DNA of 64,000 nucleotides from Enterobacter asburiae (lineage in GTDB: Bacteria; Pseudomonadota; Gammaproteobacteria; Enterobacterales; Enterobacteriaceae), in assembly GCF_021440515.1 (NCBI RefSeq), contig NZ_JAKCMV010000014.1, positions 101,009 to 165,008 on the forward strand, in the 5' to 3' direction. This document shows positions 11,291 through 22,005 of this stretch, piece after piece. The first letter of the stretch is position 1, and each line of letters starts with the position of its first letter. The notes beneath the pieces were generated by a model. It was not told where the DNA came from and searched no databases. It worked only from the letters and a program-made list of their open reading frames with translations. A program made the translations under genes and the position numbers.

Positions 11291-11740
11291 TTTTTCCCTT
11301 ATTCATGAAAGGCTTTCAGTTTATTCCATCAGAGCCATTATTCTTGACGCTATATCTTAGTGAGGAGTGATTCATCACGAATGGACATAATACAGCGGCG
11401 GTATTTTCACATTCAGAAATATCACATAGTAGTTAGTTTTTCTAAACCAGAAATTTACTTTAACTAAACATATTAAATCATTATGGATTACCGGGGATTA
11501 GTCCTAACTTTAGATTTTACGGGCACAAATAAGACAAATTGAGCACAAAATTACATTCCCTCGTAAATCAGTATCTAACTTCCAGAGTTTGTAAACGTTA
11601 AATCAACTGAATTTTGATATCTCATTGATGAAGAAACACTCTTGAAAACTTCCACGTGATTTAATTGCTTATTAAATCATTAGAGCAGAAATTAAAATTC
11701 GAACGTTATTTCACAGAACATATTTAGCTGGTGAACAGAA
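11291..11740 (-). promoter_or_regulatory. AT-rich upstream region of the fimbrial operon
   Basis: About 450 bases without a convincing gene, much richer in A and T than the flanking genes, with many short A/T tracts. This is typical of H-NS-silenced fimbrial promoters (family knowledge). A TATTAT hexamer near 11388-11393 on the minus strand could be a -10 element, but no good -35 was seen. No invertible repeats suggesting a phase switch were found. Confidence 0.45.
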
Positions 11741-11772
11741 AAAAAAGCCACCTTTTAAAAGGTGGCTTTTTT
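11741..11772. terminator. Bidirectional intrinsic terminator after sspB
   Basis: A perfect 32-base palindrome with core gccacc/ggtggc is flanked by A6 on one side and T7 on the other, so it works in both directions. It ends the sspA-sspB transcript on the minus strand. Confidence 0.9.
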
Positions 11773-11796
11773 TATCAGACAATCATAAATGACGTT

Positions 11797-12291
11797 TTAT
11801 TTCACAACCCGCAATGCCGGGCGCCCGCCTCTTGGTGGAGGCGTGTCATCGGGATCGTCGTTTCCGTCCGTTTCGTCATCAGGCTTATCGCCGTCAATAA
11901 CCGACATCAGCGTTTCGCTTTCCGCGTCGTCATTGAGGCTGCTGACATCTTCATCGTAGGCCGCTTCAGGCTCGAACATCGTTCCAGCTCCGTTTTCACG
12001 GGCATAGATAGCGAGCACGGCAGCAAGCGGAACAGAAACCTGACGCGGCACGCCGCCGAAACGCGCGTTGAAGCGCACTTCGTCGTTAGCCAGTTCGAGG
12101 TTACCGACAGCTCGCGGCGCAATATTCAGTACGATTTGTCCGTCACGCGCGTATTCCATCGGCACCAATACACCTGGCAACGTCACATCCACAACCAGAT
12201 GCGGCGTAAGCTGGTTATCCAGCAGCCATTCATAGAAGGCGCGCAGCAAATACGGGCGGCGTGGGGAAAGTTGTGACATTTCCACAGTCAT
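11797..12291 (-). CDS. sspB: ClpXP protease specificity-enhancing factor SspB
   Basis: Adaptor that delivers ssrA-tagged and RseA-derived substrates to ClpXP in the cytoplasm. The protein has 164 residues: a folded substrate-binding domain (about 1-115), an acidic flexible linker, and the ClpX-binding tail GGRPALRVVK at the C-terminus. The start codon overlaps the sspA stop (TAATG), so the two are coupled. A start four codons further in (MSQLSPRR) is closer to the E. coli N-terminus and is also possible. Confidence 0.97.
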   Translation of the reverse strand: MTVEMSQLSPRRPYLLRAFYEWLLDNQLTPHLVVDVTLPGVLVPMEYARDGQIVLNIAPRAVGNLELANDEVRFNARFGGVPRQVSVPLAAVLAIYARENGAGTMFEPEAAYDEDVSSLNDDAESETLMSVIDGDKPDDETDGNDDPDDTPPPRGGRPALRVVK

Positions 12292-12929
12292 TAGCCCCGA
12301 CCAAGACGCATTTCACGTTCCGGTTCAGTCAGGGAAGCCAGGAAGGAATCGCGTTCGAATACACGGGTCATGTAGCCTTTCAGCTCCTTCGCGCCCGGAC
12401 CGCTGAACTCCACACCCAGCGTCGGCAGACGCCACAGTAACGGAGCCAGATAGCAATCAACCAGGCTGAACTCATCGCTCAGGAAGAAAGGTTTTTGACC
12501 AAACACTGGCGCAATCGCCAGCAGCTCTTCACGCAGCTGTTTACGCGCCGCGTCAGCTTCAGATGACGTGCCGTTAACGATAACGTTCATCAGCGAGTAC
12601 CAGTCTTTCTCGATACGCTGCATGTACAGGCGGCTTTCACCACGCGCAACAGGGTATACAGGCATCAAAGGCGGATGCGGGAAACGCTCGTCAAGATATT
12701 CCATAATGATACGGGATTCCCACAGGGTCAGCTCGCGATCCACCAGCGTCGGTACGCTTTGGCTCGGGTTGAGATCGATCAGATCCTGAGGCGGGTTATC
12801 CTTTTCCACATGCTCGATCTCAAAACTGACACCCTTCTCGGCCAGCACGATACGAACCTGATGGCTATAAATGTCAGTAGGACCAGAAAACAGCGTCATT
12901 ACCGAACGTTTGTTGGCAGCGACAGCCAT
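12291..12929 (-). CDS. sspA: Stringent starvation protein A
   Basis: RNA-polymerase-associated regulator with a glutathione-S-transferase fold; it lowers H-NS levels and supports stationary-phase and acid survival in E. coli. The protein has 212 residues, with the thioredoxin-like N-terminal domain followed by the helical domain. The surface PHPP segment around residues 84-87 is the patch needed for activity in the family. A strong ribosome binding site, GGAGG, lies 6 bases before the ATG. It is the first gene of the sspAB operon. Confidence 0.97.
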   Translation of the reverse strand: MAVAANKRSVMTLFSGPTDIYSHQVRIVLAEKGVSFEIEHVEKDNPPQDLIDLNPSQSVPTLVDRELTLWESRIIMEYLDERFPHPPLMPVYPVARGESRLYMQRIEKDWYSLMNVIVNGTSSEADAARKQLREELLAIAPVFGQKPFFLSDEFSLVDCYLAPLLWRLPTLGVEFSGPGAKELKGYMTRVFERDSFLASLTEPEREMRLGRG

Positions 12930-13080
12930 GAAAACCTCCAGGTATATTCAGAATTTTTACTGCTACCAGCCCAACAGGGGCCAGCCAGATGTTGTATCGC
13001 CCATCCCAGAGAAAACGCATTGTTCAAGAATCGAGCAAAAAACGAGTATTCACTGATATTTGGGCAGAAAATTGGATGAT

Positions 13081-13089
13081 AGTTTACCA
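13081..13089 (-). promoter_or_regulatory. Candidate sspA promoter, extended -10
   Basis: On the minus strand TGGTAAACT forms an extended -10 element about 150 bases before the sspA ATG. No strong -35 was seen. The rest of 12930-13182 is leader DNA with no gene I can support. Confidence 0.4.
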
Positions 13090-13182
13090 GATTTTGATGG
13101 CTTTGTGGTGAGTGGATTCTGGAAATGCGGAAAAAGAGGAGATATATGCATTGATTTTGTGGATAACCTAAGCATTATCCAT

Positions 13183-13208
13183 AAAAAAACCCGCCGAAGC
13201 GGGTTTTT
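13183..13208 (-). terminator. Intrinsic terminator of rplM-rpsI
   Basis: Stem aaaaacccgc/gcgggttttt with a 4-base loop (cgaa), just after the rpsI stop. A-runs on the plus strand become the T-run on the minus strand. Confidence 0.9.
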
Positions 13209-13238
13209 CGCCAATCGTTCTGCAAAAGCAGAAATTGA

Positions 13239-13634
<396 letters not shown>

Positions 13635-13645
13635 CTATATCCCGA

Positions 13646-14098
<453 letters not shown>

Positions 14099-14102
14099 TT
14101 AC

Positions 14103-14124
14103 ACGTTGGTGAACACCCAAACGT
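14103..14124 (-). promoter_or_regulatory. Leader hairpin upstream of rplM
   Basis: Minus-strand acgtt...aacgt with an inner ggt/acc pairing gives a small imperfect hairpin about 30 bases before the start codon. It could be part of the L13 autoregulatory site known in E. coli; this is inference from position. Confidence 0.4.
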
Positions 14125-14237
14125 TTATCAGTTGAGGTTCACACGACAAAGTCCGGCAAACCTACCCCTTCGAATAGCTAATGCCGACACATAGAAAGTT
14201 TCGGGAAAAAAACCTTCTCGTAACGTGGGGTCGCAAG

Positions 14238-14243
14238 ATTATA
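14238..14243 (-). promoter_or_regulatory. rplM promoter -10 element
   Basis: A perfect TATAAT on the minus strand, about 165 bases before the rplM ATG and followed by the long leader. The -35 is not well matched, so only the -10 is marked. Confidence 0.5.
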
Positions 14244-14310
14244 GAGAAGTTGAGGTTAAAGATCGACCCTTAAATGTGATTCAACGCGGGTTTTTCAGGG
14301 CCAGGCAACG

Positions 14311-14345
14311 TGCCGGGTGGCGGCTGCGCCTTACCCGGCCTACAG
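14311..14345. repeat. REP-type palindromic repeat between rplM and zapE
   Basis: gccgggtggcggctgcgcct and its following acccggcc have the classic enterobacterial REP form (GCCGGGTGGCGGC...CCCGGC). A related copy in the opposite orientation occurs at 63646-63680. Confidence 0.85.
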
Positions 14346-14374
14346 GAGCCCTTCTCATAGGGAGAGGGTAGCAT

Positions 14375-15499
14375 TTATGGCATATGCGGGCGCTTCAGGT
14401 ACTCTTCGCTTTGCATCTCTTGCAGACGCGACAGGCAGCGCTGGAACTCAAATTTCAGCCGCTCGCCCTGGTACACTTCATATAAAGGTACTTCGGCGCT
14501 CACCACCAGCTTCACGTGGCGCTCGTAAAATTCATCCACCAGCGCGATGAAGCGTCGCGCTTCGCTCTCCATCAGCGGCGTCATCACCGGCACATCTAGC
14601 AGCATCACGGTATGGAACAGACGCGAAAGCGCGATGTAGTCATGCTGGCTGCGGGCATCAACGCAAAGCGTGGCAAAAGAGACCGCCAGGGTTTGGTTTT
14701 CCACGCCAAGCGTTGGTAAAGGACGATGGTTAATCTCAAGCTCGGGCGCACTTTCCCGTTTAGCTCCCGCCAGCGCCAGCCACAGCGTGTCCATCTGAGC
14801 TGTGGTTTCAGCATTCAGCGGCGAAAGCCACAGGTGCGCCTGCGTCAGCGTGCGCAGTCGGTAATCGACTCCCGCGTCGACGTTCATGATGTCGCAATGC
14901 TGCTTGATGGCATCAATGGCGGGCACGAAACGCGCGCGCTGTAAGCCGTTACGGTACAGCTCATCCGGGGGAATGTTCGATGTTGCCACCAGCGTGATCC
15001 CGCGGGCAAACAGCGCTTTCATCAGGCCGCCCAGCAGCATGGCGTCGGTAATATCGGAGACAAAAAATTCGTCGAAGCAGAGCACGTCGGTCTCTGCCTT
15101 GAAGCGGTCGGCCACAATCTCCAGCGGATCGCTCTCGCCCTGAAGCGCCGTCAGTTCTTCATGCACCCGCAGCATAAAGCGGTGGAAGTGCAGACGCTGC
15201 TTACGCGTGCCGGGCAGGCTCTGGTAGAACATGTCCATCAGCCAGGTTTTACCGCGCCCCACGCCTCCCCACATATACAGACCACGAACGGGCGTATTGA
15301 CCTGCGGCGCTTTCTTGCCGAGCAGGCGACCGAATGCCGCCTTCAGCCCGCTGCTCTGCTCGGTTTCCGCGGGTCTGGACGTCAGTTCCTGGTAGATTGT
15401 TTCCAGACGATTGACCGCTTCACGCTGAACGTCGTCCGGCTGATGTGACCCCTCTTTCAGGGCCTGTTGATAACGCGATGAGGGAGAAAGGCTTTGCAT
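14375..15499 (-). CDS. zapE: Cell division protein ZapE (AFG1-like ATPase)
   Basis: Cytoplasmic P-loop ATPase that associates with the Z-ring under stress in E. coli. The protein has 374 residues. Walker A GGVGRGKT is at residues 78-85 and Walker B LCFDEFF has D143 and E144. It lies divergent to zapG, and the 189 bases between the two starts hold both promoters. A REP element follows the gene. Confidence 0.96.
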   Translation of the reverse strand: MQSLSPSSRYQQALKEGSHQPDDVQREAVNRLETIYQELTSRPAETEQSSGLKAAFGRLLGKKAPQVNTPVRGLYMWGGVGRGKTWLMDMFYQSLPGTRKQRLHFHRFMLRVHEELTALQGESDPLEIVADRFKAETDVLCFDEFFVSDITDAMLLGGLMKALFARGITLVATSNIPPDELYRNGLQRARFVPAIDAIKQHCDIMNVDAGVDYRLRTLTQAHLWLSPLNAETTAQMDTLWLALAGAKRESAPELEINHRPLPTLGVENQTLAVSFATLCVDARSQHDYIALSRLFHTVMLLDVPVMTPLMESEARRFIALVDEFYERHVKLVVSAEVPLYEVYQGERLKFEFQRCLSRLQEMQSEEYLKRPHMP

Positions 15500-15688
15500 A
15501 ATATTGTTGTTATTCCTTCAGTTAATACTCACCAGCGGGGGCGACTGATGAAAAAAAGGCCGTTCTACACTACGCGATGATACGTCAGGATTCCACTTCT
15601 GCGGAAATAGCGGTTATAGTGGCATTATCAGGCACAGGCAGGAGCCGAGCCAACACCCTACGGAACAACAAGACAACGGGAGAAGTTC

Positions 15689-16087
15689 ATGACCTGGGAA
15701 TATGCGCTAATTGGTTTAGTCGTTGGCATCGTAATCGGTGCTGTGGCCATGCGTTTCGGTAATCGTAAATTACGTCAGCAGCAGTCATTACAGTACGAAC
15801 TGGAAAAGAACAAAGCTGAACTGGAAGAGTATCGTGAAGAGCTGGTCAGCCACTTTGCCCGTAGCGCCGAGCTGCTGGATAACATGGCGACCGACTACCG
15901 CCAGCTGTATCAGCACATGGCAAAAAGCTCCAGCAGCCTGCTGCCGGAACTGAGCGCCGATGCGAACCCGTTCCGCAACCGTCTGGCTGATTCCGAAGCC
16001 GGTAACGACCAGGCGCCGGTGCAGATGCCGCGTGACTATTCCGACGGCGCGTCCGGCCTGCTGCGCGGTGGCGCAAAACGCGATTAA
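15689..16087 (+). CDS. zapG: Z-ring associated protein ZapG (YhcB, DUF1043)
   Basis: Inner-membrane protein linked to division and envelope growth. The protein has 132 residues: one N-terminal transmembrane helix (about residues 4-22), then a charged coiled-coil region (about 25-75) and a polar tail. A good ribosome binding site (GGGAGAAG) precedes the ATG. The gene stands alone with its own terminator and lies divergent to zapE, as in E. coli. Confidence 0.95.
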   Translation: MTWEYALIGLVVGIVIGAVAMRFGNRKLRQQQSLQYELEKNKAELEEYREELVSHFARSAELLDNMATDYRQLYQHMAKSSSSLLPELSADANPFRNRLADSEAGNDQAPVQMPRDYSDGASGLLRGGAKRD

Positions 16088-16109
16088 TCGCACAGGCTGA
16101 ATAAATTTT

Positions 16110-16140
16110 ACGGGCGCTTCTCATGCGCCCGTCCTTTATC
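16110..16140 (+). terminator. Terminator of zapG
   Basis: Stem acgggcgc/gcgcccgt with a 7-base loop followed by cctttat. Confidence 0.75.
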
Positions 16141-16258
16141 TCCCACCCCAGCTATTATTTAGTCAAACACCTCATTGTTCAGCGGTTTAAAATTCAATAA
16201 CATCACTCTGTTTTTGGGGCCGTTCTTCCTTTATTCCAGGTAGCGAGAGTCAGCATCG

Positions 16259-17626
16259 ATGAAGAAAAACAACCAGCTGTTGAGCGCCATAGCGTTAAGT
16301 GTCGGGTTATCTCTCTCGGCGTCCTTCCCTGCCACCGCCTCCCTGCCCTCGCAGGTGCCGGGCCAGCCAGCCATTCCCAGCCTCGCACCGATGCTGGAAA
16401 AAGTGCTGCCTGCGGTGGTGAGCGTTAAGGTGGAAGGCACCGCGCTGCAAAGCCAGCGCGTACCTGAAGAACTGAAAAAATACTTTGGTGATGATTCTCC
16501 CGATCGGCAGGCGCAGCCGTTTGAAGGGTTAGGCTCGGGGGTGATTATCGACGCCGCCAAGGGCTACATCCTCACCAACAATCACGTCATCAGCCAGGCC
16601 GATAAAATCAGCGTACAGCTGAACGATGGACGCGAGTTCGATGCAAAGCTGATTGGCGGCGATGACCAGAGCGATATCGCACTGCTTCAGATTCAGAATC
16701 CAAGTAACCTGCGCCAAATCGCCATTGCCGATTCAGATAAACTGCGCGTTGGTGATTTCGCCGTCGCGGTGGGCAACCCGTTTGGTTTAGGGCAGACCGC
16801 CACCTCCGGCATTGTGTCCGCGCTCGGGCGCAGCGGCCTGAATTTGGAAGGGCTGGAAAACTTTATCCAGACCGACGCCTCCATTAACCGGGGGAACTCC
16901 GGCGGCGCGCTGCTTAACCTTAACGGCGAGCTGATCGGCATCAACACCGCGATTCTGGCCCCGGGCGGCGGCAGCGTCGGGATCGGCTTTGCTATCCCAA
17001 GCAATATGGCTCAAACCCTGGCGCAGCAGCTCATTCAGTTTGGCGAGGTCAAACGCGGTCTGCTGGGTATTAAAGGGATGGAGATGAGCGCGGATATCGC
17101 CAAAGCGTTCAACATTAACGTGCAGCGCGGGGCCTTTGTCAGCGAAGTGCTGCCGAACTCCGGTTCCGCAAAAGCCGGGGTGAAATCCGGGGATGTGATC
17201 GTGAGCCTGAACGGTAAGCCGCTGAGCAGCTTCGCGGAACTGCGCTCGCGTATCGCCACCACGGAGCCAGGCGCTAAAGTGAAGCTTGGCCTGATCCGCG
17301 ACGGTAAACCGCTGGATGTCGAGGTGACGCTGGATAAGAGTACCTCCGCGTCTGCCAGCGCGGAGCTTATCGCGCCCGCCCTGCAAGGGGCGACGCTGAG
17401 TGACGGGCAGCTTAAGGACGGGACCAAAGGCATTAAGCTGGACACCGTCGAGAAGAGCAGCCCGGCGGCGCAGGCGGGTTTACATGAAGATGACGTGATC
17501 ATCGGCGTGAACCGCAACCGCGTGCAGTCCATCGCGGAAATGCGCAAGGTGCTGGAAACGAAGCCAGCGGTCATTGCCCTGCAAATTATTCGCGGTAACG
17601 ACACGATCTACATTTTACTACGCTAA
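16259..17626 (+). CDS. degQ: Periplasmic serine endoprotease DegQ
   Basis: HtrA-family protease and chaperone of the periplasm. The protein has 455 residues with a signal peptide of about 27 residues. The trypsin-like domain shows the catalytic triad H109, D139 and S214 (NNHV, QSDIA, RGNSGG). Two PDZ domains follow (about 260-350 and 365-455). degS lies 90 bases downstream with a strong hairpin between, as in E. coli. Confidence 0.97.
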   Translation: MKKNNQLLSAIALSVGLSLSASFPATASLPSQVPGQPAIPSLAPMLEKVLPAVVSVKVEGTALQSQRVPEELKKYFGDDSPDRQAQPFEGLGSGVIIDAAKGYILTNNHVISQADKISVQLNDGREFDAKLIGGDDQSDIALLQIQNPSNLRQIAIADSDKLRVGDFAVAVGNPFGLGQTATSGIVSALGRSGLNLEGLENFIQTDASINRGNSGGALLNLNGELIGINTAILAPGGGSVGIGFAIPSNMAQTLAQQLIQFGEVKRGLLGIKGMEMSADIAKAFNINVQRGAFVSEVLPNSGSAKAGVKSGDVIVSLNGKPLSSFAELRSRIATTEPGAKVKLGLIRDGKPLDVEVTLDKSTSASASAELIAPALQGATLSDGQLKDGTKGIKLDTVEKSSPAAQAGLHEDDVIIGVNRNRVQSIAEMRKVLETKPAVIALQIIRGNDTIYILLR

Positions 17627-17635
17627 GCATACCTT

Positions 17636-17667
17636 TCCGGGCATCACCGCTGCGTGTGATGTCCGGA
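17636..17667 (+). terminator. Stem-loop between degQ and degS
   Basis: Arms tccgg-g-catcac and gtgatg-t-ccgga (one G-T wobble) with an 8-base loop. No T-run follows, so it may only partly end transcription or mark an RNA 3' end. Confidence 0.55.
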
Positions 17668-17716
17668 TAAGTCATGCTATGCTGCAAACCGTTCCTTTTA
17701 TAACGACACGCGCATC

Positions 17717-18784
17717 ATGCTTTCAAAGCTCTTTCGTTCCATTGCCATCGGCCTGGTCGTTGGCGGTCTGCTACTGGCGGTGATACCGTCCTTACGACAG
17801 TTCAACAAGCTGTCGGCGCCGCAGTTTGACAGCGCGGATGAAACGCCAGCCACCTACAATCAGGCCGTGCGCCGCGCCGCACCTGCCGTGGTTAACGTGT
17901 ATAACCGCGGTCTTAACAGCTCGGCCCATAATCAGCTTGAGATCCGCACGCTCGGTTCCGGCGTGATCATGGACGACCGTGGCTACATCATTACCAACAA
18001 ACACGTCATCAACGATGCCGACCAGATTATCGTCGCATTGCAGGACGGCCGCGTGTTTGAGGCGCTGCTGGTCGGTTCGGACAGCCTGACCGACCTCGCG
18101 GTACTGAAGATCAACGCCAACGGCGGCCTGCCGACTATCCCCATTAACCGTAAACGCACGCCGCATATCGGCGATGTGGTTCTGGCGATTGGTAACCCCT
18201 ATAACCTCGGGCAAACCATCACTCAGGGGATCATCAGCGCCACGGGTCGTATCGGCCTGAACCCGTCCGGCAGGCAGAACTTCCTGCAAACGGATGCCTC
18301 CATCAACCACGGTAACTCCGGCGGCGCGCTGGTGAACTCGCTGGGCGAGCTGATGGGGATCAACACCCTCTCCTTCGACAAAAGTAACGACGGCGAAACG
18401 CCGGAAGGCATCGGCTTTGCGATCCCGTTCCAGCTTGCGACCAAAATCATGGACAAGCTGATCCGCGACGGCCGCGTGATCCGTGGCTATATCGGTATCG
18501 GCGGACGTGAGATTGCGCCGATGCACAGCCAGGGCGGCGGTATCGATCAGATCCAGGGGATTGTCGTTAACGAAGTGTCGCCTGGCGGCCCGGCGGCGAA
18601 TGCGGGGATTCAGGTCAACGACGTGATTGTCTCCGTGAACGGCACGCCGGCGGTGTCGGCGCTGGAAACCATGGATCAGGTCGCGGAAATCCGTCCGGGC
18701 TCTATCATTCCGGTGGAAGTCATGCGCAACGACAAGAAGCTGACGATTCAGGTCACCATTCAGGAATACCCGGCGACAAACTGA
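17717..18784 (+). CDS. degS: Site-1 protease DegS of the sigma-E envelope stress response
   Basis: Inner-membrane-anchored periplasmic protease that cuts the anti-sigma factor RseA when its PDZ domain senses misfolded porins. The protein has 355 residues. The N-terminal anchor is at about residues 8-24. The catalytic residues H96, D126 and S201 fall at the same positions as in E. coli. One PDZ domain occupies about 255-350. The start is preceded by a weak ribosome binding site. Confidence 0.97.
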   Translation: MLSKLFRSIAIGLVVGGLLLAVIPSLRQFNKLSAPQFDSADETPATYNQAVRRAAPAVVNVYNRGLNSSAHNQLEIRTLGSGVIMDDRGYIITNKHVINDADQIIVALQDGRVFEALLVGSDSLTDLAVLKINANGGLPTIPINRKRTPHIGDVVLAIGNPYNLGQTITQGIISATGRIGLNPSGRQNFLQTDASINHGNSGGALVNSLGELMGINTLSFDKSNDGETPEGIGFAIPFQLATKIMDKLIRDGRVIRGYIGIGGREIAPMHSQGGGIDQIQGIVVNEVSPGGPAANAGIQVNDVIVSVNGTPAVSALETMDQVAEIRPGSIIPVEVMRNDKKLTIQVTIQEYPATN

Positions 18785-18791
18785 CGGGCAT

Positions 18792-18824
18792 AAAAAAACG
18801 GAGCGCTATGCTCCGTTTTTTTTT
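18792..18824. terminator. Bidirectional terminator between degS and mdh
   Basis: Stem cggagc/gctccg flanked by A7 and T9 serves both convergent genes. Confidence 0.92.
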
Positions 18825-18841
18825 ACCGGGGTAAGTACGTT

Positions 18842-20647
<1,806 letters not shown>

Positions 20648-21023
20648 TCGCCCTCCCCGTGGCCGCGCGCTGCGGGGATTATCCTGCTCCCGCCCCGTTT
20701 TACCCTACATTTAGCCTCTCTTCGCTTTTGCAAATAGTGCTTTTTACCTCTCTTTAACATTCATCCAGTGAATGCCAAATCAAAAAATCGCACAAAAAAT
20801 CAAAGTTTCATATCCATATGATTTTTTTAGAGATAACCAAACATTGCGACCAATAATTAATCATTTTTATGCAATTTGGTTATAAAAAATCACGTTATTA
20901 ACACGTAATAACCAGTGAAACAATTAGCATGGTATTAATTTTTGCCGTGATTAGTGTATACTTGATTTTGTGATGAGGGTCACGAAACAAAGACCCCAAT
21001 AAAATTCGACGAGGTAAAGAATC
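20648..21023 (+). promoter_or_regulatory. argR-yhcN intergenic region
   Basis: 376 bases, AT-rich from 20740 onward. A GC hairpin (ccccg...cgggg, 20656-20680) right after argR may be its terminator. A TATACT hexamer near 20957 is a possible yhcN -10 element. No gene seen. Confidence 0.4.
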
Positions 21024-21287
21024 ATGAAAATCAAAACTACTGTAGCGGCTCTGAGCGTCCTGTCTGTCCTGTCATTCGGTGCTTTCGCCGCCGACTCCAT
21101 CAACGCTGAACAGGCGCAATCACGTCAGTCAATCGGTACGGTTTCTGTGGGTGCAATCGGTACTTCACCAATGGATATGAACGCCATGCTGAACAAGAAA
21201 GCGCAGGAACAGGGTGCATCGTCTTACCGCATCATTGAAGCGCGTTCAGGCGACCACTGGCACGCAACGGCTGAGCTGTATAAATAA
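21024..21287 (+). CDS. yhcN: YhcN/BhsA family (DUF1471) periplasmic stress protein, copy 1
   Basis: Small periplasmic protein linked to acid and peroxide stress in E. coli. The protein has 87 residues with a 22-residue signal peptide cleaved after AFA. The mature part carries the DUF1471 pattern: VGTVSV-like strand, MDMNAMLNKKA helix, GASSYRI and the ending DHWHATAELYK. A paralog follows 105 bases downstream. Confidence 0.93.
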   Translation: MKIKTTVAALSVLSVLSFGAFAADSINAEQAQSRQSIGTVSVGAIGTSPMDMNAMLNKKAQEQGASSYRIIEARSGDHWHATAELYK

Positions 21288-21392
21288 GATTTGCTGATAT
21301 CTGAACAAGACAACCTCTCAACGGCACCAGGCATAAAAATAGCGGTTCAACCCTTCTCGCCGTTGGGCAAACACGATTCAGGAGTAAAGACT

Positions 21393-21659
21393 ATGAACAC
21401 TAAATTAATCATCGCAACCCTCGGTCTGGCATCTGTACTTTCCTTCGGCGCAGGCGCCGCGGTGCATCAGGTCAATGCCGATCAGGCGCAAAATCTGCAA
21501 CCAATGGGTAGCGTATCCGTGACTTCAGTCGCAGGCTCTCCGATGGATATCCGTCACGACCTGGCTGCTAAAGCTGAAAAAGCGGGTGCCAGCAGCTATC
21601 GCATCACCGAAATGAATCAGGGCGATCACTGGCACGCCACGGCTGAGCTGTACAAATAA
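21393..21659 (+). CDS. YhcN/BhsA family (DUF1471) protein, copy 2
   Basis: An 88-residue paralog of the preceding gene: signal peptide ending near GAGA, then SVSVTSVAGSPMDIRHDLAAKA, GASSYRI and the same ending DHWHATAELYK. The start ATG 21393 has the ribosome binding site CAGGAG. An in-frame TTG at 21291 would put 34 residues before the signal peptide and is rejected. Probably co-transcribed with yhcN, since no terminator was seen between them and one follows this copy. Confidence 0.9.
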   Translation: MNTKLIIATLGLASVLSFGAGAAVHQVNADQAQNLQPMGSVSVTSVAGSPMDIRHDLAAKAEKAGASSYRITEMNQGDHWHATAELYK

Positions 21660-21687
21660 ACCCTCGTCGTATCTCATCATACGACTT

Positions 21688-21719
21688 GCCCCTGACCTTT
21701 TTAGTCAGGGGCTTTTTTT
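21688..21719 (+). terminator. Terminator of the yhcN pair
   Basis: Stem gcccctgac/gtcaggggc followed by seven T residues. Confidence 0.93.
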
Positions 21720-21990
21720 ATGGTCGTGCGTTAAAGCGGAGCTGACCTTCCAGCTCTTCCTCTGCTTCATCAAACAGCAGAATGAGCGCGCCAAAACGTC
21801 GGCGCAGCTTTTCAGGCAGATGCGTAAACTCTATCTCCAGCGGCAGCGGCAGCTGATTGCCGACAACCGCATCCCATAACGAATCTAAATTAGTGACGCT
21901 TTCCTTCTCCAGGCCAAAGACCCGAACAAATTCGCGATAGAAGTCTTCCTGACTGTCAATCTCGTCAAAATCAAATGTATAAATTTTCAT
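21718..21990 (-). CDS. yhcO: Barstar-family protein YhcO
   Basis: A 90-residue protein of the barstar (barnase inhibitor) fold family. The [11 protein letters not shown] start and the [16 protein letters not shown] ending match E. coli YhcO. The function in enterobacteria is not established, and no barnase-like partner gene lies nearby. ATG 21990 is preferred to a GTG two codons upstream because it matches the family start. Confidence 0.92.
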   Translation of the reverse strand: MKIYTFDFDEIDSQEDFYREFVRVFGLEKESVTNLDSLWDAVVGNQLPLPLEIEFTHLPEKLRRRFGALILLFDEAEEELEGQLRFNARP

Positions 21991-22005
21991 TACCACCCAC
22001 CCCGG

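Noticed and set aside
10352..11740. Phase-variable invertible promoter for the fimbrial operon
   Set aside because: I looked for inverted repeats flanking the promoter and a nearby recombinase gene and found neither; the repeats seen are short terminator stems.
11731..12276. A plus-strand open frame antisense to sspB
   Set aside because: It begins inside the terminator hairpin and runs opposite a well-supported gene; product composition is not protein-like.
21718..21990. A barnase-barstar toxin-antitoxin pair
   Set aside because: yhcO encodes a barstar-like protein, but no ribonuclease toxin gene is next to it; neighbours are yhcN genes and an aldehyde dehydrogenase.
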